A stretch of 64,000 bases of DNA from JANQMX01 sp965247175 (GTDB lineage Bacteria > Pseudomonadota > Alphaproteobacteria > Kiloniellales > DSM-21159), in NCBI GenBank assembly GCA_965247175.1, contig OZ252006.1:2480001-2544000 (forward strand), given 5' to 3'. The notes beneath the pieces are model-generated. The model was not told where the DNA came from. It saw nothing but the letters and a program-made list of their open reading frames with translations, and did no database searches. This document shows positions 44,125 to 53,132 of the stretch, one piece after another (within the stretch, counting starts at the first letter, position 1; every line of letters begins with the position of its first letter). Made by a program: the position numbers and the translations under genes.

Positions 44125-44187
44125 GACGCCAACGACCGGCTGATTCCCCGCACGGTCAGTCATTGAATAAGCGGGACCGGATCTGCT

Positions 44188-45108
44188 TTGACCGCTCGTG
44201 ACACGCCGCTTCTGCATACCTTGGTGACGCTCGGATACCTTAGCGTCCTCGTCTTCGCCTGGGGTGGCAACTACACCCTGGTCAAGATCGCCTTGGAGGA
44301 CGTCGGACCTCTGACCTTCAACGCATTGCGTTTTTGCGGCGCTGTGGTGGTTATCGCCGGCGCAATGCTCCTGTTCGGGCGCGGCCGGCAGTTGCTTCCC
44401 TACCGTGGCGAGCGCATGGCGCTTGCCGCCATCGGCTTCTTCCAGATCTCGGTGATGACGGTCTTGACGTCTGTCGCCATGCTCTGGATCGAGGCGAGCC
44501 GGACCGTCCTCATCGCCTACTCGATGGCCGTTTGGGCCATGCTGTTCAGCGTCCCGCTGCTCGGAGAGCGCATCGGCGTCCGACTGGTCCTCGGCACGGC
44601 CTTGGGACTGGGCGGGCTCGTCGTGCTGACAGAGCCATGGCAAATGAGCTGGCATGAGCGGGAGGTCATTCTCGGCTCTACGGTCGCGCTCTTGGGAACT
44701 CTGGGCTGGGCGCTCGGTGCCGTGCTCTATCGGCGTCGGGTCTGGCAAAGCCCCTTCTGGTCGCAAGTCTTCTGGCAGATTGCCTGTGGCGGCGCTCTCA
44801 CCACCATGGCGGCGTTGGTGCTGGAGTTCGACACGCCGCTAACGCTGTCGCCCAGTTTCACCGCCATACTGATCTACAATTGGCTGCTTCCGACCAGCCT
44901 TGGCTTCTGGTGCTGGGCCCGCGCCCTAAGCCGAACCTCGGCGACATCGGCGGGACAGTTTCTTCTGCTCTCGCCTGTTTTTGGGGTCTGCCTGAGCTAT
45001 TGGGTGCTTGACGAACCGCTCAGTCCAAGCTTGCTGGCCAGCGCCGTTCTGATCATCTTGGGGGCCTTTCTGTCGCTCAAGGCAAACAGCGAGGCCATGC
45101 GCACTTAG
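44188..45108 (+). CDS. EamA/DMT-family transporter
   Basis: This inner-membrane protein of about 306 residues has ten predicted helices in two five-helix repeats. It opens FAWGGNYTLVKIALEDVGPL, characteristic of the drug/metabolite transporter superfamily, and has the second-repeat start LGALGWALGAVLYRR-type region and a late helix ATSAGQFLLLSPVFGV. The likely job is export of an amino acid or amine, or relief of toxicity during catabolism of the imported compound. The start is TTG at 44188 or GTG at 44224. It is divergent from the hyu operon and 89 bases before the XRE-cupin regulator. Confidence 0.85.
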   Translation: MTARDTPLLHTLVTLGYLSVLVFAWGGNYTLVKIALEDVGPLTFNALRFCGAVVVIAGAMLLFGRGRQLLPYRGERMALAAIGFFQISVMTVLTSVAMLWIEASRTVLIAYSMAVWAMLFSVPLLGERIGVRLVLGTALGLGGLVVLTEPWQMSWHEREVILGSTVALLGTLGWALGAVLYRRRVWQSPFWSQVFWQIACGGALTTMAALVLEFDTPLTLSPSFTAILIYNWLLPTSLGFWCWARALSRTSATSAGQFLLLSPVFGVCLSYWVLDEPLSPSLLASAVLIILGAFLSLKANSEAMRT

Positions 45109-45140
45109 ATTGAACGGTGAACAAAATGCCACTTGAAACA

Positions 45141-45168
45141 GAATGAACCTATCGAGATGTATTCATTC
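45141..45168. promoter_or_regulatory. Inverted repeat upstream of the XRE-cupin regulator
   Basis: GAATGAA (45141-45147) and TTCATTC (45162-45168) form a perfect 7-bp inverted repeat with a 14-base spacer, ending 29 bases before the TTG start. It is a plausible autoregulatory operator. Confidence 0.4.
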
Positions 45169-45197
45169 GTTGTAACTGGGATTTATGGAGAGTCGCC

Positions 45198-45797
45198 TTG
45201 AGGGCAACCGAGCAGAAAGTGGACATCAGGGACGCCGACACGTCGATCGGCATGAAGCTAAGATTGCGCAGGAAGGCCAAGGGCTTGGCGCTCAAGGACG
45301 TGGCGCAGGAAAGTAAGATTTCGGTCGCCCAGCTCAGCCAGATCGAACGCGGCATTTCGGCGCCGTCGATCCGGTCGCTGAAGCAGATCTGCGCCGCCTT
45401 GGACATGCCGATGGGCTGGCTGTTCGACCACAGCCCCGAAAAGAACCCATCAGACCAGGGGGTCGTGGTCCGCAAGCATGACCGGCGCATCCTCGATCTC
45501 AGCGGCAAAGGCATCGTCAAGGAGATGCTGACGCCCGACGAATGCCCGCAGATTCAGATGATGCTGATCATCGTCCAGCCGCAAGGCGGGTCTGGTGACG
45601 ACCCCTACAACAATGCCGAGGGCGCCAAGTGCGGCACGGTTCTGGAAGGCGTGTTGGGGCTCGAACTGGACGGCGAGGTCTTCGAGCTGGGACAGGGCGA
45701 CTCCTTCGCCTTCGACGCCCGAAGAATGGTGCGCTTCTGGTGCGTCGGCGACCGTCCGACCAAGGTCATCTGGACCTGCACGCCCTCCTTCTACTGA
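45198..45797 (+). CDS. XRE-family regulator with C-terminal cupin domain
   Basis: This 199-residue repressor-like protein has an N-terminal helix-turn-helix (LRLRRKAKGLALKDVAQESK, then SVAQLSQIERGISAPSIRSL) and a C-terminal cupin (about residues 100-199) with GVLGLELDGEVFELGQGDSF and a final VIWTCTPSF strand. This architecture senses a small molecule in the cupin and controls nearby amine or amino acid catabolism genes (PuuR/SutR-like). The TTG start has GGAGA upstream. It sits between the EamA gene and the flavoprotein gene and could control the hyu operon, dctP or the dehydrogenase. Confidence 0.9.
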   Translation: MRATEQKVDIRDADTSIGMKLRLRRKAKGLALKDVAQESKISVAQLSQIERGISAPSIRSLKQICAALDMPMGWLFDHSPEKNPSDQGVVVRKHDRRILDLSGKGIVKEMLTPDECPQIQMMLIIVQPQGGSGDDPYNNAEGAKCGTVLEGVLGLELDGEVFELGQGDSFAFDARRMVRFWCVGDRPTKVIWTCTPSFY

Positions 45798-45798
45798 G

Positions 45799-45823
45799 CG
45801 GAGACGAGAGCGACTCGTCTCCG
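45799..45823. terminator. Bidirectional terminator-like hairpin
   Basis: CGGAGACGAG-AGCGA-CTCGTCTCCG is a perfect 10-bp stem with a 5-base loop, exactly between the convergent regulator (stop 45797) and flavoprotein (stop 45837) genes. There is no T-run, so termination strength is uncertain. Confidence 0.55.
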
Positions 45824-45836
45824 TCCCGCGCCCTGC

Positions 45837-48257
45837 TTAGCTCTTCACTCTCTCGTTGCTTGGGTCATAGAGACAAGGGGCGCAGACCTCGGCCGGGACA
45901 GACTGGCCGAGGACCTCCACCTCGAAGGTCATGCCGTCGTCGCCATGGTCCGGGTCGATGAAACCCATGGCAAGGTTCTTTCCCACCCGATGACCCCAGG
46001 CCGCCGAGGTCACCGTGCCGATCACCCGCCCGTTCGTCACCATGCTGTCGCCCGGCTGCACGGGCGCCACATCGCTGTCGATCACCAACGACACGAACCT
46101 GCGGCGCAGCCCGCTGTTGTGCCGCTTGATCAGCGCCTCCTTGCCGACGAAGTCCTTGTCCATTTTGACAAAGCGATCGAGTCCGCTTTCGAAGGGCGTG
46201 TACTCGGTGATCAGGTCGGCCTTCCAATGCCGGTATCCCTTCTCGATGCGCATGGACTCGGTGGCGTAAAGCCCGAAGGGTTTCATGCCGTGCGCTTCAC
46301 CGGCATCCCACAGCGCTGAAAAGGCGCTGGTCAGCTGCTCATTGGGAATGTGCAACTCCCAGGCCAGCTCGCCCGAAAAGGAAACGGACATGGCGATCGC
46401 CTCGGCGTGGCCAATGAAGACCGTCTGAAGCGAAAGCCATGGGAATGCCTCCTTGGACCAGTCGGTGCGCGGCGCCGCCTCGGCCAGTACCGCGCGTGCC
46501 TTCGGCCCGGCTACCACGAGAATGGTGTGACTGTTGGTCAGGCATTCGAGTCTGATCGACCCGTCCTCGGGGAGGCGCTCCCGCAGCCAATCCATGTCGT
46601 GGTACTCCGCCGCGGCCGCGGAGCCGTACCAGACCCGATCCTCGGCAAGATTGGCGATGGTCGCCTCGGCTTTCACATTGCCCTGCTCGTTCAGCAGGTA
46701 GGTCAGCCCGACCTTGCCGAGCTTCCTCGGCACGCGGGAGCAGACAATCCCGTCCAGCCAGTCATGGATCCCCGCGCCAGTGATCTCGTATCTGTTGAAC
46801 CCTGAGACTTCCATGATGCCGACCGCGTTGCAGACGGCGTCGACCTCGCCCGCGACCACCTCGAAGGTGTTGTTGAAGCGGAAGGAGTGGTGCTCCTCGA
46901 ACTCGGGCGTGGGCTTGAAGAAGGCCGCCCGCTCCCAGCCGTTGACCACCGCGAACTCCGCATTCATGCCGGCCAAGGTCGTCGTCAGCGGCGTGGTCTT
47001 GGCCGGCCGGCCAGCCGGCCGGTGCTCATGCGGCATGTGGAAGCGGAACTCGTTTTGATAATCCTCGACGACCTTGAGGACCGTGTATTCGAGGTTTGCG
47101 TAGCGTGTGAAGCGGCGGGGATCGAGGCACCAGGTGTCATAGCAAGCCTCGCCGTGGGCAATGATCTGGGCCAGCAGCCAGCCGTGGCCGCCGCCCTCGC
47201 CCAAGCCAGCCCGCAGCCCAGTGATGCAGAAGGCATTCCGCTTGCCGGGAATGCGCCCGACCAGCGGCAGGCCGTCCGGCGTGTATGTGATCGGACCGTT
47301 GATGATCGAGTGTATCCCGGCGTCGGCAAGGCAGGGCAGGCGCCCGATCGCCCCCTCCATGGTTTCCAGCACGCGGTCCAGATCATCAGGGCAGAGCGCC
47401 ATGACGAAGTTCGGATCGATCCCCTCGAGCCCCCAGGTCCGGCAATCCTGTTCGTAGAAACCGACCAGAAGGCCGTGCTTCTCCTGACGCGAATAGAAGT
47501 CGTCGGTCGGACAGCGGATGAGCGGAACGCGAAAATCGAGCGCCTCGATCTCCGGAATCGGCTCGGTGAGCATGTATTGATGCTCCATGGAGACGACCGG
47601 ATGCACCACGCCCATCATGGTGCCGATCTCGTTGCAGCGATAGCCGCCGGCGTTGACGACCTTTTCGCAATGGATGTCGCCCTTGGCGGTGTGGACGCAC
47701 CAGGTGCCGTCGCGCTTCTCGGTCAGGCCGGTGACCGGCGTGAAGCGCTCAACCTCCGCGCCGGCCTGCCTGGCCCGTTTGACGAGTGCCTGGCAAAGCT
47801 GTGCCGGGTCGATATCGCCATCCAACGGATCCCAAAGCGCGCCAAGCAGGTTATCGGTCGTGATCAAGGGATGGCGGCGGCGGCACTCCTCTGCATCGAT
47901 CAGCTCGAAGTCGACGCCCATGCCCTTCGCCAGGCTGATGAAGTGGTGATAGCCGTCGATGTGGTCCTGGGTCGAGGCGAGTCGCAGGCCGCCGGTGGCG
48001 TGGTGATAGTTGATGGGATGGTCCGGGTCGTCGGCCAATTCCTTGTAGAGCCTGATGGAGTGGCTCTTCAGCGCCACCATTGTCTGAGTGGCGCCGAAGT
48101 TGGTGACCTGTGCTGCCGAATGCCAGGTGGTGCCGGAGGTCAGCTCATCCCGCTCCAGCAGGACGCAATCGGTGATGCCTTCCTGCGTGAGATGGTAGAG
48201 CGTCGAGCAGCCGCCGATCCCACCACCGATCACCACCACGTCGCACTGCGACTTCAT
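45837..48257 (-). CDS. Dimethylglycine/sarcosine dehydrogenase-like FAD protein with GcvT domain
   Basis: This 806-residue demethylating dehydrogenase has two parts. The N-terminal DAO-type FAD domain has MKSQCDVVVIGGGIGG (Rossmann), the SGTTWH motif whose His46 is the covalent FAD site in this family, and GLPLVGRIPGKRNAFCITGL. From about residue 430 there is a GcvT-type folate-binding part with RAAFFKPTPEFEEHHSFR, FSGELAWELHIPN and a C-terminal barrel (GHRVGKNLAMGFID). Such enzymes oxidise N-methyl groups of dimethylglycine or sarcosine and pass formaldehyde to tetrahydrofolate. The start at 48257 is set by the conserved FAD motif. It is divergent from the MttB-type methyltransferase, suggesting a shared pathway. 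Confidence 0.9.
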   Translation of the reverse strand: MKSQCDVVVIGGGIGGCSTLYHLTQEGITDCVLLERDELTSGTTWHSAAQVTNFGATQTMVALKSHSIRLYKELADDPDHPINYHHATGGLRLASTQDHIDGYHHFISLAKGMGVDFELIDAEECRRRHPLITTDNLLGALWDPLDGDIDPAQLCQALVKRARQAGAEVERFTPVTGLTEKRDGTWCVHTAKGDIHCEKVVNAGGYRCNEIGTMMGVVHPVVSMEHQYMLTEPIPEIEALDFRVPLIRCPTDDFYSRQEKHGLLVGFYEQDCRTWGLEGIDPNFVMALCPDDLDRVLETMEGAIGRLPCLADAGIHSIINGPITYTPDGLPLVGRIPGKRNAFCITGLRAGLGEGGGHGWLLAQIIAHGEACYDTWCLDPRRFTRYANLEYTVLKVVEDYQNEFRFHMPHEHRPAGRPAKTTPLTTTLAGMNAEFAVVNGWERAAFFKPTPEFEEHHSFRFNNTFEVVAGEVDAVCNAVGIMEVSGFNRYEITGAGIHDWLDGIVCSRVPRKLGKVGLTYLLNEQGNVKAEATIANLAEDRVWYGSAAAAEYHDMDWLRERLPEDGSIRLECLTNSHTILVVAGPKARAVLAEAAPRTDWSKEAFPWLSLQTVFIGHAEAIAMSVSFSGELAWELHIPNEQLTSAFSALWDAGEAHGMKPFGLYATESMRIEKGYRHWKADLITEYTPFESGLDRFVKMDKDFVGKEALIKRHNSGLRRRFVSLVIDSDVAPVQPGDSMVTNGRVIGTVTSAAWGHRVGKNLAMGFIDPDHGDDGMTFEVEVLGQSVPAEVCAPCLYDPSNERVKS

Positions 48258-48466
48258 AGCCGAACTCCCGGATAACTGACGGCATCTGCGCCGTCGGCCT
48301 TCGCGCCCGAATGTCGGGGAGGCGTGGTTCGGTTTTCCAGGAGCATTCGCCCGCTTTCGCTTCTTGGAACAGCCGCTTCCAAAAACCTGAACTCGAAGAT
48401 TCCCGTGCCATCGCGGCAGCCTTTTTGCGGAACTTCCTGCAAGCTGAACCCGGAGATGACGGCGCG

Positions 48467-50029
48467 ATGACCAGCGAGGAACTGCGTATAAGCCGACGCG
48501 GCGGCGGCCGCGCGTCCCGCATCGCCGCGCGCATGTCCGCGACGGCAGAGGTCGACCCCTGCCCGCCCGGCGCCGTCGGCGGTCGCTACCGCCCGCTCGG
48601 CGAGAGCGAGATTGCTCAAATCCTGCAAACCGCCCTGCGCATTCTTGCCGAGATCGGCATGGCCGAAGTGCCACCCGTTCTGCTCGATAGGGCACTGCAG
48701 AAGGGCGCAACGCTCAGCCCTGCTGGCCGGCTCTGCTACTCCCGCGCTTTGGTCGAAGACACGATCGCCGGGGCGGCGAAAGGCTTTGTCTTCCATGGCC
48801 GTGATGCAAAGCACGACTTCGAGATCGGTGGCCAGCGAGTCTATTTCGGAACCGGCGGCGCCGCGGTCCAAACGCTGGACTTCGATGGGGGCCACTACCG
48901 GCCTTCGACGCTCAATGACCTCTATGACTTTGCGCGGCTGATCGACCGGCTCGACAACGTCAGTTGGTTCACGCGCTGCTGCATCGCGACCGACGTGCCC
49001 GACAGCTTCGATCTCGACCTCAACACGGCCTATGCCTTGATTGCCGGCACCGCCAAGCCGATCGGCACCTCTTTCACGCTCGCCGCCCACGTTGACCCGA
49101 TCGTCGATCTTTTCGATATGGCGCTGGGCGGCGAAGGCCGATTTGCCAAGCGCCCCTTCTGCAAGGCGCATATCTCGCCGGTCATTTCCCCTCTGCGCTA
49201 TGGCGAAGACGCGGTGGACGTAAGCCTGGCCTGCATTCGCCGAGGCGTGCCGATCAACGCCATCATCGCCGCCCAGTCGGGTGCCACGGCACCGGCCACC
49301 TTGGCCGGCATGCTGGCACAGACCACGGCCGAGACCTTGGCCGCGCTGGTCATGGTCAACCTCTTCGCCCCCGGCTATCCGATGATCTTCTCCAACTGGC
49401 CCTTCGTCATCGACCTGCGCAGCGGCGCGTTCTGCGGCGGCGGCGGCGAGATTTCGGTGATGAACGCCGCTTCGGCCCAGATCGCCAACCATCTCGGCCT
49501 GCCCTCTGGCGTCGCCAGCTCCATGACCGATGCCAAGGCGGCAGATGCGCAGATGGGCTCGGAGAAGGCACTCGCCGCGCTGGCAGCCGGGCTTTCCGGC
49601 GCCAACATGGTCTACGAGTCGGCGGGCATGATGGCGAGCCTGCTTGGCGTCTCCTTCGAGGCCTTCGTCGCCGACGACGAAATGCTCTCGCATGTCCAGC
49701 GCATGATCCGCGGCATCGAAATCAACGACGAGACGCTCGGCTTCGATGCCATTCGTGATGTCGTGACAGGCGCGGGTCACTTCCTCGGATCGCCGCATAC
49801 CATGGATGCCATGCAACGCGACTATTTCTATCCGAGGCTTGCCGACCGAGATGCACCCGAGGTCTGGCAGGAACAGGGCTGTCCCACCCTGCAGTTGAGA
49901 GCCAGGCAGCGGGCACGGGAGATCCTGACGAGCCATTTCCCCAGCCATCTCGACCCAGCCATCGATGCGCGCATACGCGAGAACTTCAACATCCTCCTCC
50001 CGCGTGGCGCGATGACTCCGGCTGGGTAG
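48467..50029 (+). CDS. MttB-family (non-pyrrolysine) amine methyltransferase
   Basis: The 520-residue enzyme is of the trimethylamine methyltransferase family. The frame is open throughout with no in-frame amber codon, so it belongs to the non-pyrrolysine branch (glycine-betaine-type MtgB and relatives), which transfers a methyl group to a corrinoid protein. The core has FSNWPFVIDLRSGAFCGGGG, then SSMTDAKAADAQMGSEK, which aligns with the family segment DLRTGA...MTDSKxPDAQ. Barrel strands precede these (YFGTGGAAVQTLDFDGG). No corrinoid protein gene is in view. ATG 48467 is used; the frame extends upstream into the divergent promoter region. It ends exactly where the convergent LysR gene ends. 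Confidence 0.87.
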   Translation: MTSEELRISRRGGGRASRIAARMSATAEVDPCPPGAVGGRYRPLGESEIAQILQTALRILAEIGMAEVPPVLLDRALQKGATLSPAGRLCYSRALVEDTIAGAAKGFVFHGRDAKHDFEIGGQRVYFGTGGAAVQTLDFDGGHYRPSTLNDLYDFARLIDRLDNVSWFTRCCIATDVPDSFDLDLNTAYALIAGTAKPIGTSFTLAAHVDPIVDLFDMALGGEGRFAKRPFCKAHISPVISPLRYGEDAVDVSLACIRRGVPINAIIAAQSGATAPATLAGMLAQTTAETLAALVMVNLFAPGYPMIFSNWPFVIDLRSGAFCGGGGEISVMNAASAQIANHLGLPSGVASSMTDAKAADAQMGSEKALAALAAGLSGANMVYESAGMMASLLGVSFEAFVADDEMLSHVQRMIRGIEINDETLGFDAIRDVVTGAGHFLGSPHTMDAMQRDYFYPRLADRDAPEVWQEQGCPTLQLRARQRAREILTSHFPSHLDPAIDARIRENFNILLPRGAMTPAG

Positions 50030-51031
50030 TCACTCGCCCGCGACCTCGATCGCTCCAGCCATGTCAGGCGCAACGGTCGCAAAGCGGGGCAACACCCGGT
50101 CCCGGACCAGCTGGCGGCAATCATTTGCAAGCTGCTCCGGCAGATGTCCCAGCTCTTCAGCGCGGCCGATGAGATAGACCCAGCGAGACAGGGCCGGAAA
50201 AGGAAAGGGAAAGACCTCGACCTCATCCAGGAACCGCTCGGCATCGAGCAGGTTCAATGGCGTCGTCAGGGTCCAGCCGCCAGCCTGCGCCACCATGGCA
50301 AAGACCGAGCGGGAGGCTTCGAAGGCGTAGCGTCGGCGCACATTGAAGCGCAGCCGCTTGAGGTGCTGCGCCACCAGCCGGCCGATCGGCATAGCCTCGG
50401 CATACTGCACGAACGGCTTTTGCGCCAACTGCTCGCGCAGCTCCTCCTCGCCACGCAAGGCACCGCGCGCCGCCACCAGCACGAAGGGCTCTCGCAGGAT
50501 TGGCAACGAGACGTAGGTGTGTACGTCTTCGGGGACCACAGAGGTGATGGCGATGTCCGCCTCGCGGCGCTCCAGCTTGTCCGTCACCCAGTCGGAGCGG
50601 CCCGAGAAGGTGTTGACGAAGCAGTCGCGGAAACGCTGCTGCAGGCGCAGCACCAGCTCAGGCGTCATGGTGGCGTCGAGATCGTCGATCACCGCCAGCG
50701 AAAGCTGCGGCAGCACGGCAAGGTTTAGCTCGGCGAGTTCCGCCTGCGCATCGGAGACGGCTTCCAGAATTCGATGGGCATGGGCGCGCAGCACTTGGCC
50801 GGCCGGAGTCAAGGTGACCGGCCTCGCCCGCCGGTCGAAGAGCTTGGCGCCGACGGCCTGCTCCAAGGCCGTGATTTGCTGCGACACGCCCGAGGGGCTG
50901 CCGGCGATGCGGTCCGCTGCCCCTCCGATCGAGCCCGTCTCCTCGACCGCGACGAAAACCCGTAGGCCGCGCAGCGTAAGCTCTGCACTGACCTTTGGCT
51001 GAATGGTTGCCTGCGTGGGATCGTCGGACAT
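50030..51031 (-). CDS. LysR-family transcriptional regulator
   Basis: This 333-residue regulator has the usual N-terminal helix-turn-helix: LRGLRVFVAVEETGSIGGAA, then GSPSGVSQQITALEQAVGAK and LFDRRARPVTLTPAG. A periplasmic-binding-like effector domain follows. ATG 51031 is chosen over upstream in-frame starts because it gives a normal short leader. It is convergent with the MttB gene (stops adjacent) and divergent from the N-carbamoyl amidohydrolase gene, 207 bases away, which is its most likely target by the usual LysR arrangement. Confidence 0.9.
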   Translation of the reverse strand: MSDDPTQATIQPKVSAELTLRGLRVFVAVEETGSIGGAADRIAGSPSGVSQQITALEQAVGAKLFDRRARPVTLTPAGQVLRAHAHRILEAVSDAQAELAELNLAVLPQLSLAVIDDLDATMTPELVLRLQQRFRDCFVNTFSGRSDWVTDKLERREADIAITSVVPEDVHTYVSLPILREPFVLVAARGALRGEEELREQLAQKPFVQYAEAMPIGRLVAQHLKRLRFNVRRRYAFEASRSVFAMVAQAGGWTLTTPLNLLDAERFLDEVEVFPFPFPALSRWVYLIGRAEELGHLPEQLANDCRQLVRDRVLPRFATVAPDMAGAIEVAGE

Positions 51032-51238
51032 TGTCCCAGTGGAAAGTTTCGCTTCTGCGATCATCATGCAGCGGGCAAGAGCGATCAATCCGGCCGACCC
51101 GCCACCGGCCCTTGTCCAGGCAACCTGGACAGCATTCAATCGGCAGCGCTCATTTCCTTTCTACTTGGCCTGCTTGGCGCGGCCCGGAATACTCACCTGC
51201 GAAAGAGGGCGTGCGGAACCGAGAAAAAGGATTGCGAG

Positions 51239-52477
51239 ATGACCGGTGGAAACCTCCGGATCAACGAGGACCGGCTTTGGAGCCGGCTGATGCGCTCTGC
51301 CGAGATCGGGACGGGAGAGGCCGGCGGCTTGAAGCGTTTGGCTTTGACTGAAGAGGATGCGGCCATGCGGCGCCAGTTAGTCGCTTGGGCCGAAGCGGAT
51401 GGCTTTCCCGTCAAGGTCGACCGGGCCGGGAACATCTTCATCCGACTTTCGGGGCGCGAGGAGCTGCCCCCCGTGCTGGTCGGTAGCCATTTGGACACCC
51501 AGGTCGCGGGCGGTCGTTTCGACGGTATCCTCGGCGTGCTGGCCGGTTTCGAGGTCATCCAGAGTCTCAAGGAAGCCGGTATCAACCCGAAACGTCCGAT
51601 CGAGGTGGTGAACTGGGCGAACGAGGAGGGCGCCCGCTTTGCGCCGCCGATGATGGCGTCCGCCGTATTTGCCGGCGTGCAAAGCCTCGACTGGCTCTAC
51701 GAGCGAACCGACGACGACGGGGTAACCTATGGGGAGGCGCTGGCAGCCACCGGGTTCCGCGGCGATGAACCGGTCGGCGGCCGCGCGCTGGATTCCTACT
51801 TCGAGCTCCACATCGAACAGGGACCGCTGCTCCAGGAAAACGATAGACCGCTCGGCATCGTGACGGGCGGCTACACCGTTCATGGCATGGTCATCCGCCT
51901 GACGGGAGAAACTGCACACACCGGCCCGACACCGATGGATCAGCGCCGCAATGCGCTGGTTGGTGCCGCTATGATCGCAACGGCGACGAACGAGATCGGG
52001 CTCGCCTACGCACCCATCGGAAAGGCGACGGCGGCACGGCTCGTCGCTTGGCCGAACAAGCCGGGGATCCTCTCCAGTTGGGCAGAGGTCACGGTCGACG
52101 TCCGCCACGAGGACCCGGTGGTCGCCGAGGCGATGCGCAACGACTTGCAGCAGGCGATTGCTCGAAGCGCGGAGCGTGCCCGCGTCGAGGCGGAGATCGT
52201 CAGCACCTGGTATTTCGGCGATGAGGTCTTCGATGCCGACTGCAACGCCCTGTTCCGCGAAGCGGCCGAGCGGCTTGGCGTGCCTCATATGGAGATCAAG
52301 AGCCAAGCCGGGCACGACGCCTACTATCTCAGCCGCGTGGCACCGACGGCCCTGATATTCAGTCCCTGCGTGGATGGCATCACGCACAATGAACGGGAGG
52401 ACGTGCCCTTCGCAGAGACGATGGCGGCCTCGAACGTTCTCCTCCACGCCGTAATGGCCAGAGCTGAGCGAGACTGA
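51239..52477 (+). CDS. M20-family N-carbamoyl-amino-acid/allantoate amidohydrolase
   Basis: This metal-dependent amidohydrolase of 412 residues belongs to the family that includes N-carbamoyl-L-amino-acid hydrolase, allantoate and ureidoglycine amidohydrolases. The metal ligands lie in VGSHLDTQVAGGRFDG (His84, Asp95) and in NWANEEGARF (Glu), with further family segments FELHIEQGPLL, TGETAHTGPTPMDQRRNAL and GHDAYYLSRVAPTALIFSPC, then ITHNERED. The product cuts a carbamoyl group to free amino acid, carbon dioxide and ammonia, the step that would follow the ATP-dependent hydantoinases nearby. The ATG has a GAGAAAAAGG leader. Confidence 0.9.
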   Translation: MTGGNLRINEDRLWSRLMRSAEIGTGEAGGLKRLALTEEDAAMRRQLVAWAEADGFPVKVDRAGNIFIRLSGREELPPVLVGSHLDTQVAGGRFDGILGVLAGFEVIQSLKEAGINPKRPIEVVNWANEEGARFAPPMMASAVFAGVQSLDWLYERTDDDGVTYGEALAATGFRGDEPVGGRALDSYFELHIEQGPLLQENDRPLGIVTGGYTVHGMVIRLTGETAHTGPTPMDQRRNALVGAAMIATATNEIGLAYAPIGKATAARLVAWPNKPGILSSWAEVTVDVRHEDPVVAEAMRNDLQQAIARSAERARVEAEIVSTWYFGDEVFDADCNALFREAAERLGVPHMEIKSQAGHDAYYLSRVAPTALIFSPCVDGITHNEREDVPFAETMAASNVLLHAVMARAERD

Positions 52478-52756
52478 GGGCGGTAAGTTGCCCCAGTGCC
52501 TCCTGAAGTGGTTATTAGAAAGTACGCTTTCGGCGGCACTGGCACGTTAACCGGCAGCTCTCTATGCGCCCTCAGCCTTCGCTATGAGCCGGACCTGTTT
52601 CACGTCCCAGCGTCGTGATCGCATCTGAAACCGCGCCACAAAACCTCCTCTGTTTGAGCTTATCAGGAGTGTTCTCACAGGATCGCGTTGGCAGGTTTGA
52701 TGGCTGGGCCTTAGGTTCTGCAGATGCCAATGCCCTGAGCGAGTGGAGAGGATGAC

Positions 52757-53128
52757 ATGAAGAGGCTATTCGCCGGTGCAACCGTGATTGCGCTCACGCT
52801 GCTGGCTCTCTCCGGGCCGGGTATTGCCCATCATGGATGGAGCTGGACCACGGGGGGCAACATCGAGCTGGTCGGCATCATCCAGCGCGTGAGCCTGGGA
52901 ATGCCGCACGGACTTGTCTACGTGGACGCGGAAGGCGAGGTCTGGACCGTCGAGGTCGGTCAGCCTTGGCGCAACGAGCGGGCCGGGCTCGAACCCGGCG
53001 ACCTAGCCGAAGGGGTTGAGCTTCGCGTGATCGGGGAGCCGGCGGCCGACATTGCCGACAAACGGCTCAAGGCTGAACGGCTCTACATCGACGGCCGCGA
53101 GTACGACCTCTATCCCAACCGCGATTGA
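52757..53128 (+). CDS. DUF6152-type exported protein
   Basis: This 123-residue protein has a Sec signal (MKRLFAGATVIALTLLALSG, cleavage after GIA). It is followed by HHGWSWTTGG, the His-His-Gly start that I associate with DUF6152, and a small beta-rich body (IELVGIIQRVSLGMPHGLVY, WTVEVGQPWRNERAGL). The function is unknown; the N-terminal histidines might bind metal. An ATG start with GAGAGGAT upstream is clear. The next gene, a small membrane protein, begins five bases after its stop, and the two families tend to occur together, so they probably work as a pair. Confidence 0.8.
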   Translation: MKRLFAGATVIALTLLALSGPGIAHHGWSWTTGGNIELVGIIQRVSLGMPHGLVYVDAEGEVWTVEVGQPWRNERAGLEPGDLAEGVELRVIGEPAADIADKRLKAERLYIDGREYDLYPNRD

Positions 53129-53132
53129 GGTC

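Noticed and set aside
44188..45108. Idea that the EamA gene encodes a membrane part of the TRAP system
   Set aside because: Ten-helix DMT architecture and the FAWGGNYT opening are unrelated to DctM or DctQ, both of which are present elsewhere in the cluster.
48254..49948. 564-residue open frame opposite the MttB gene
   Set aside because: Antisense shadow of a gene with clear family motifs.
48467..50029. Pyrrolysine-containing MttB
   Set aside because: The frame is continuous without an amber codon, and no pyl genes are in view.
52493..52540. Inverted repeat CCAGTGCC/GGCACTGG after the M20 gene as a terminator
   Set aside because: The loop exceeds 30 bases and there is no T-run; too weak to annotate.
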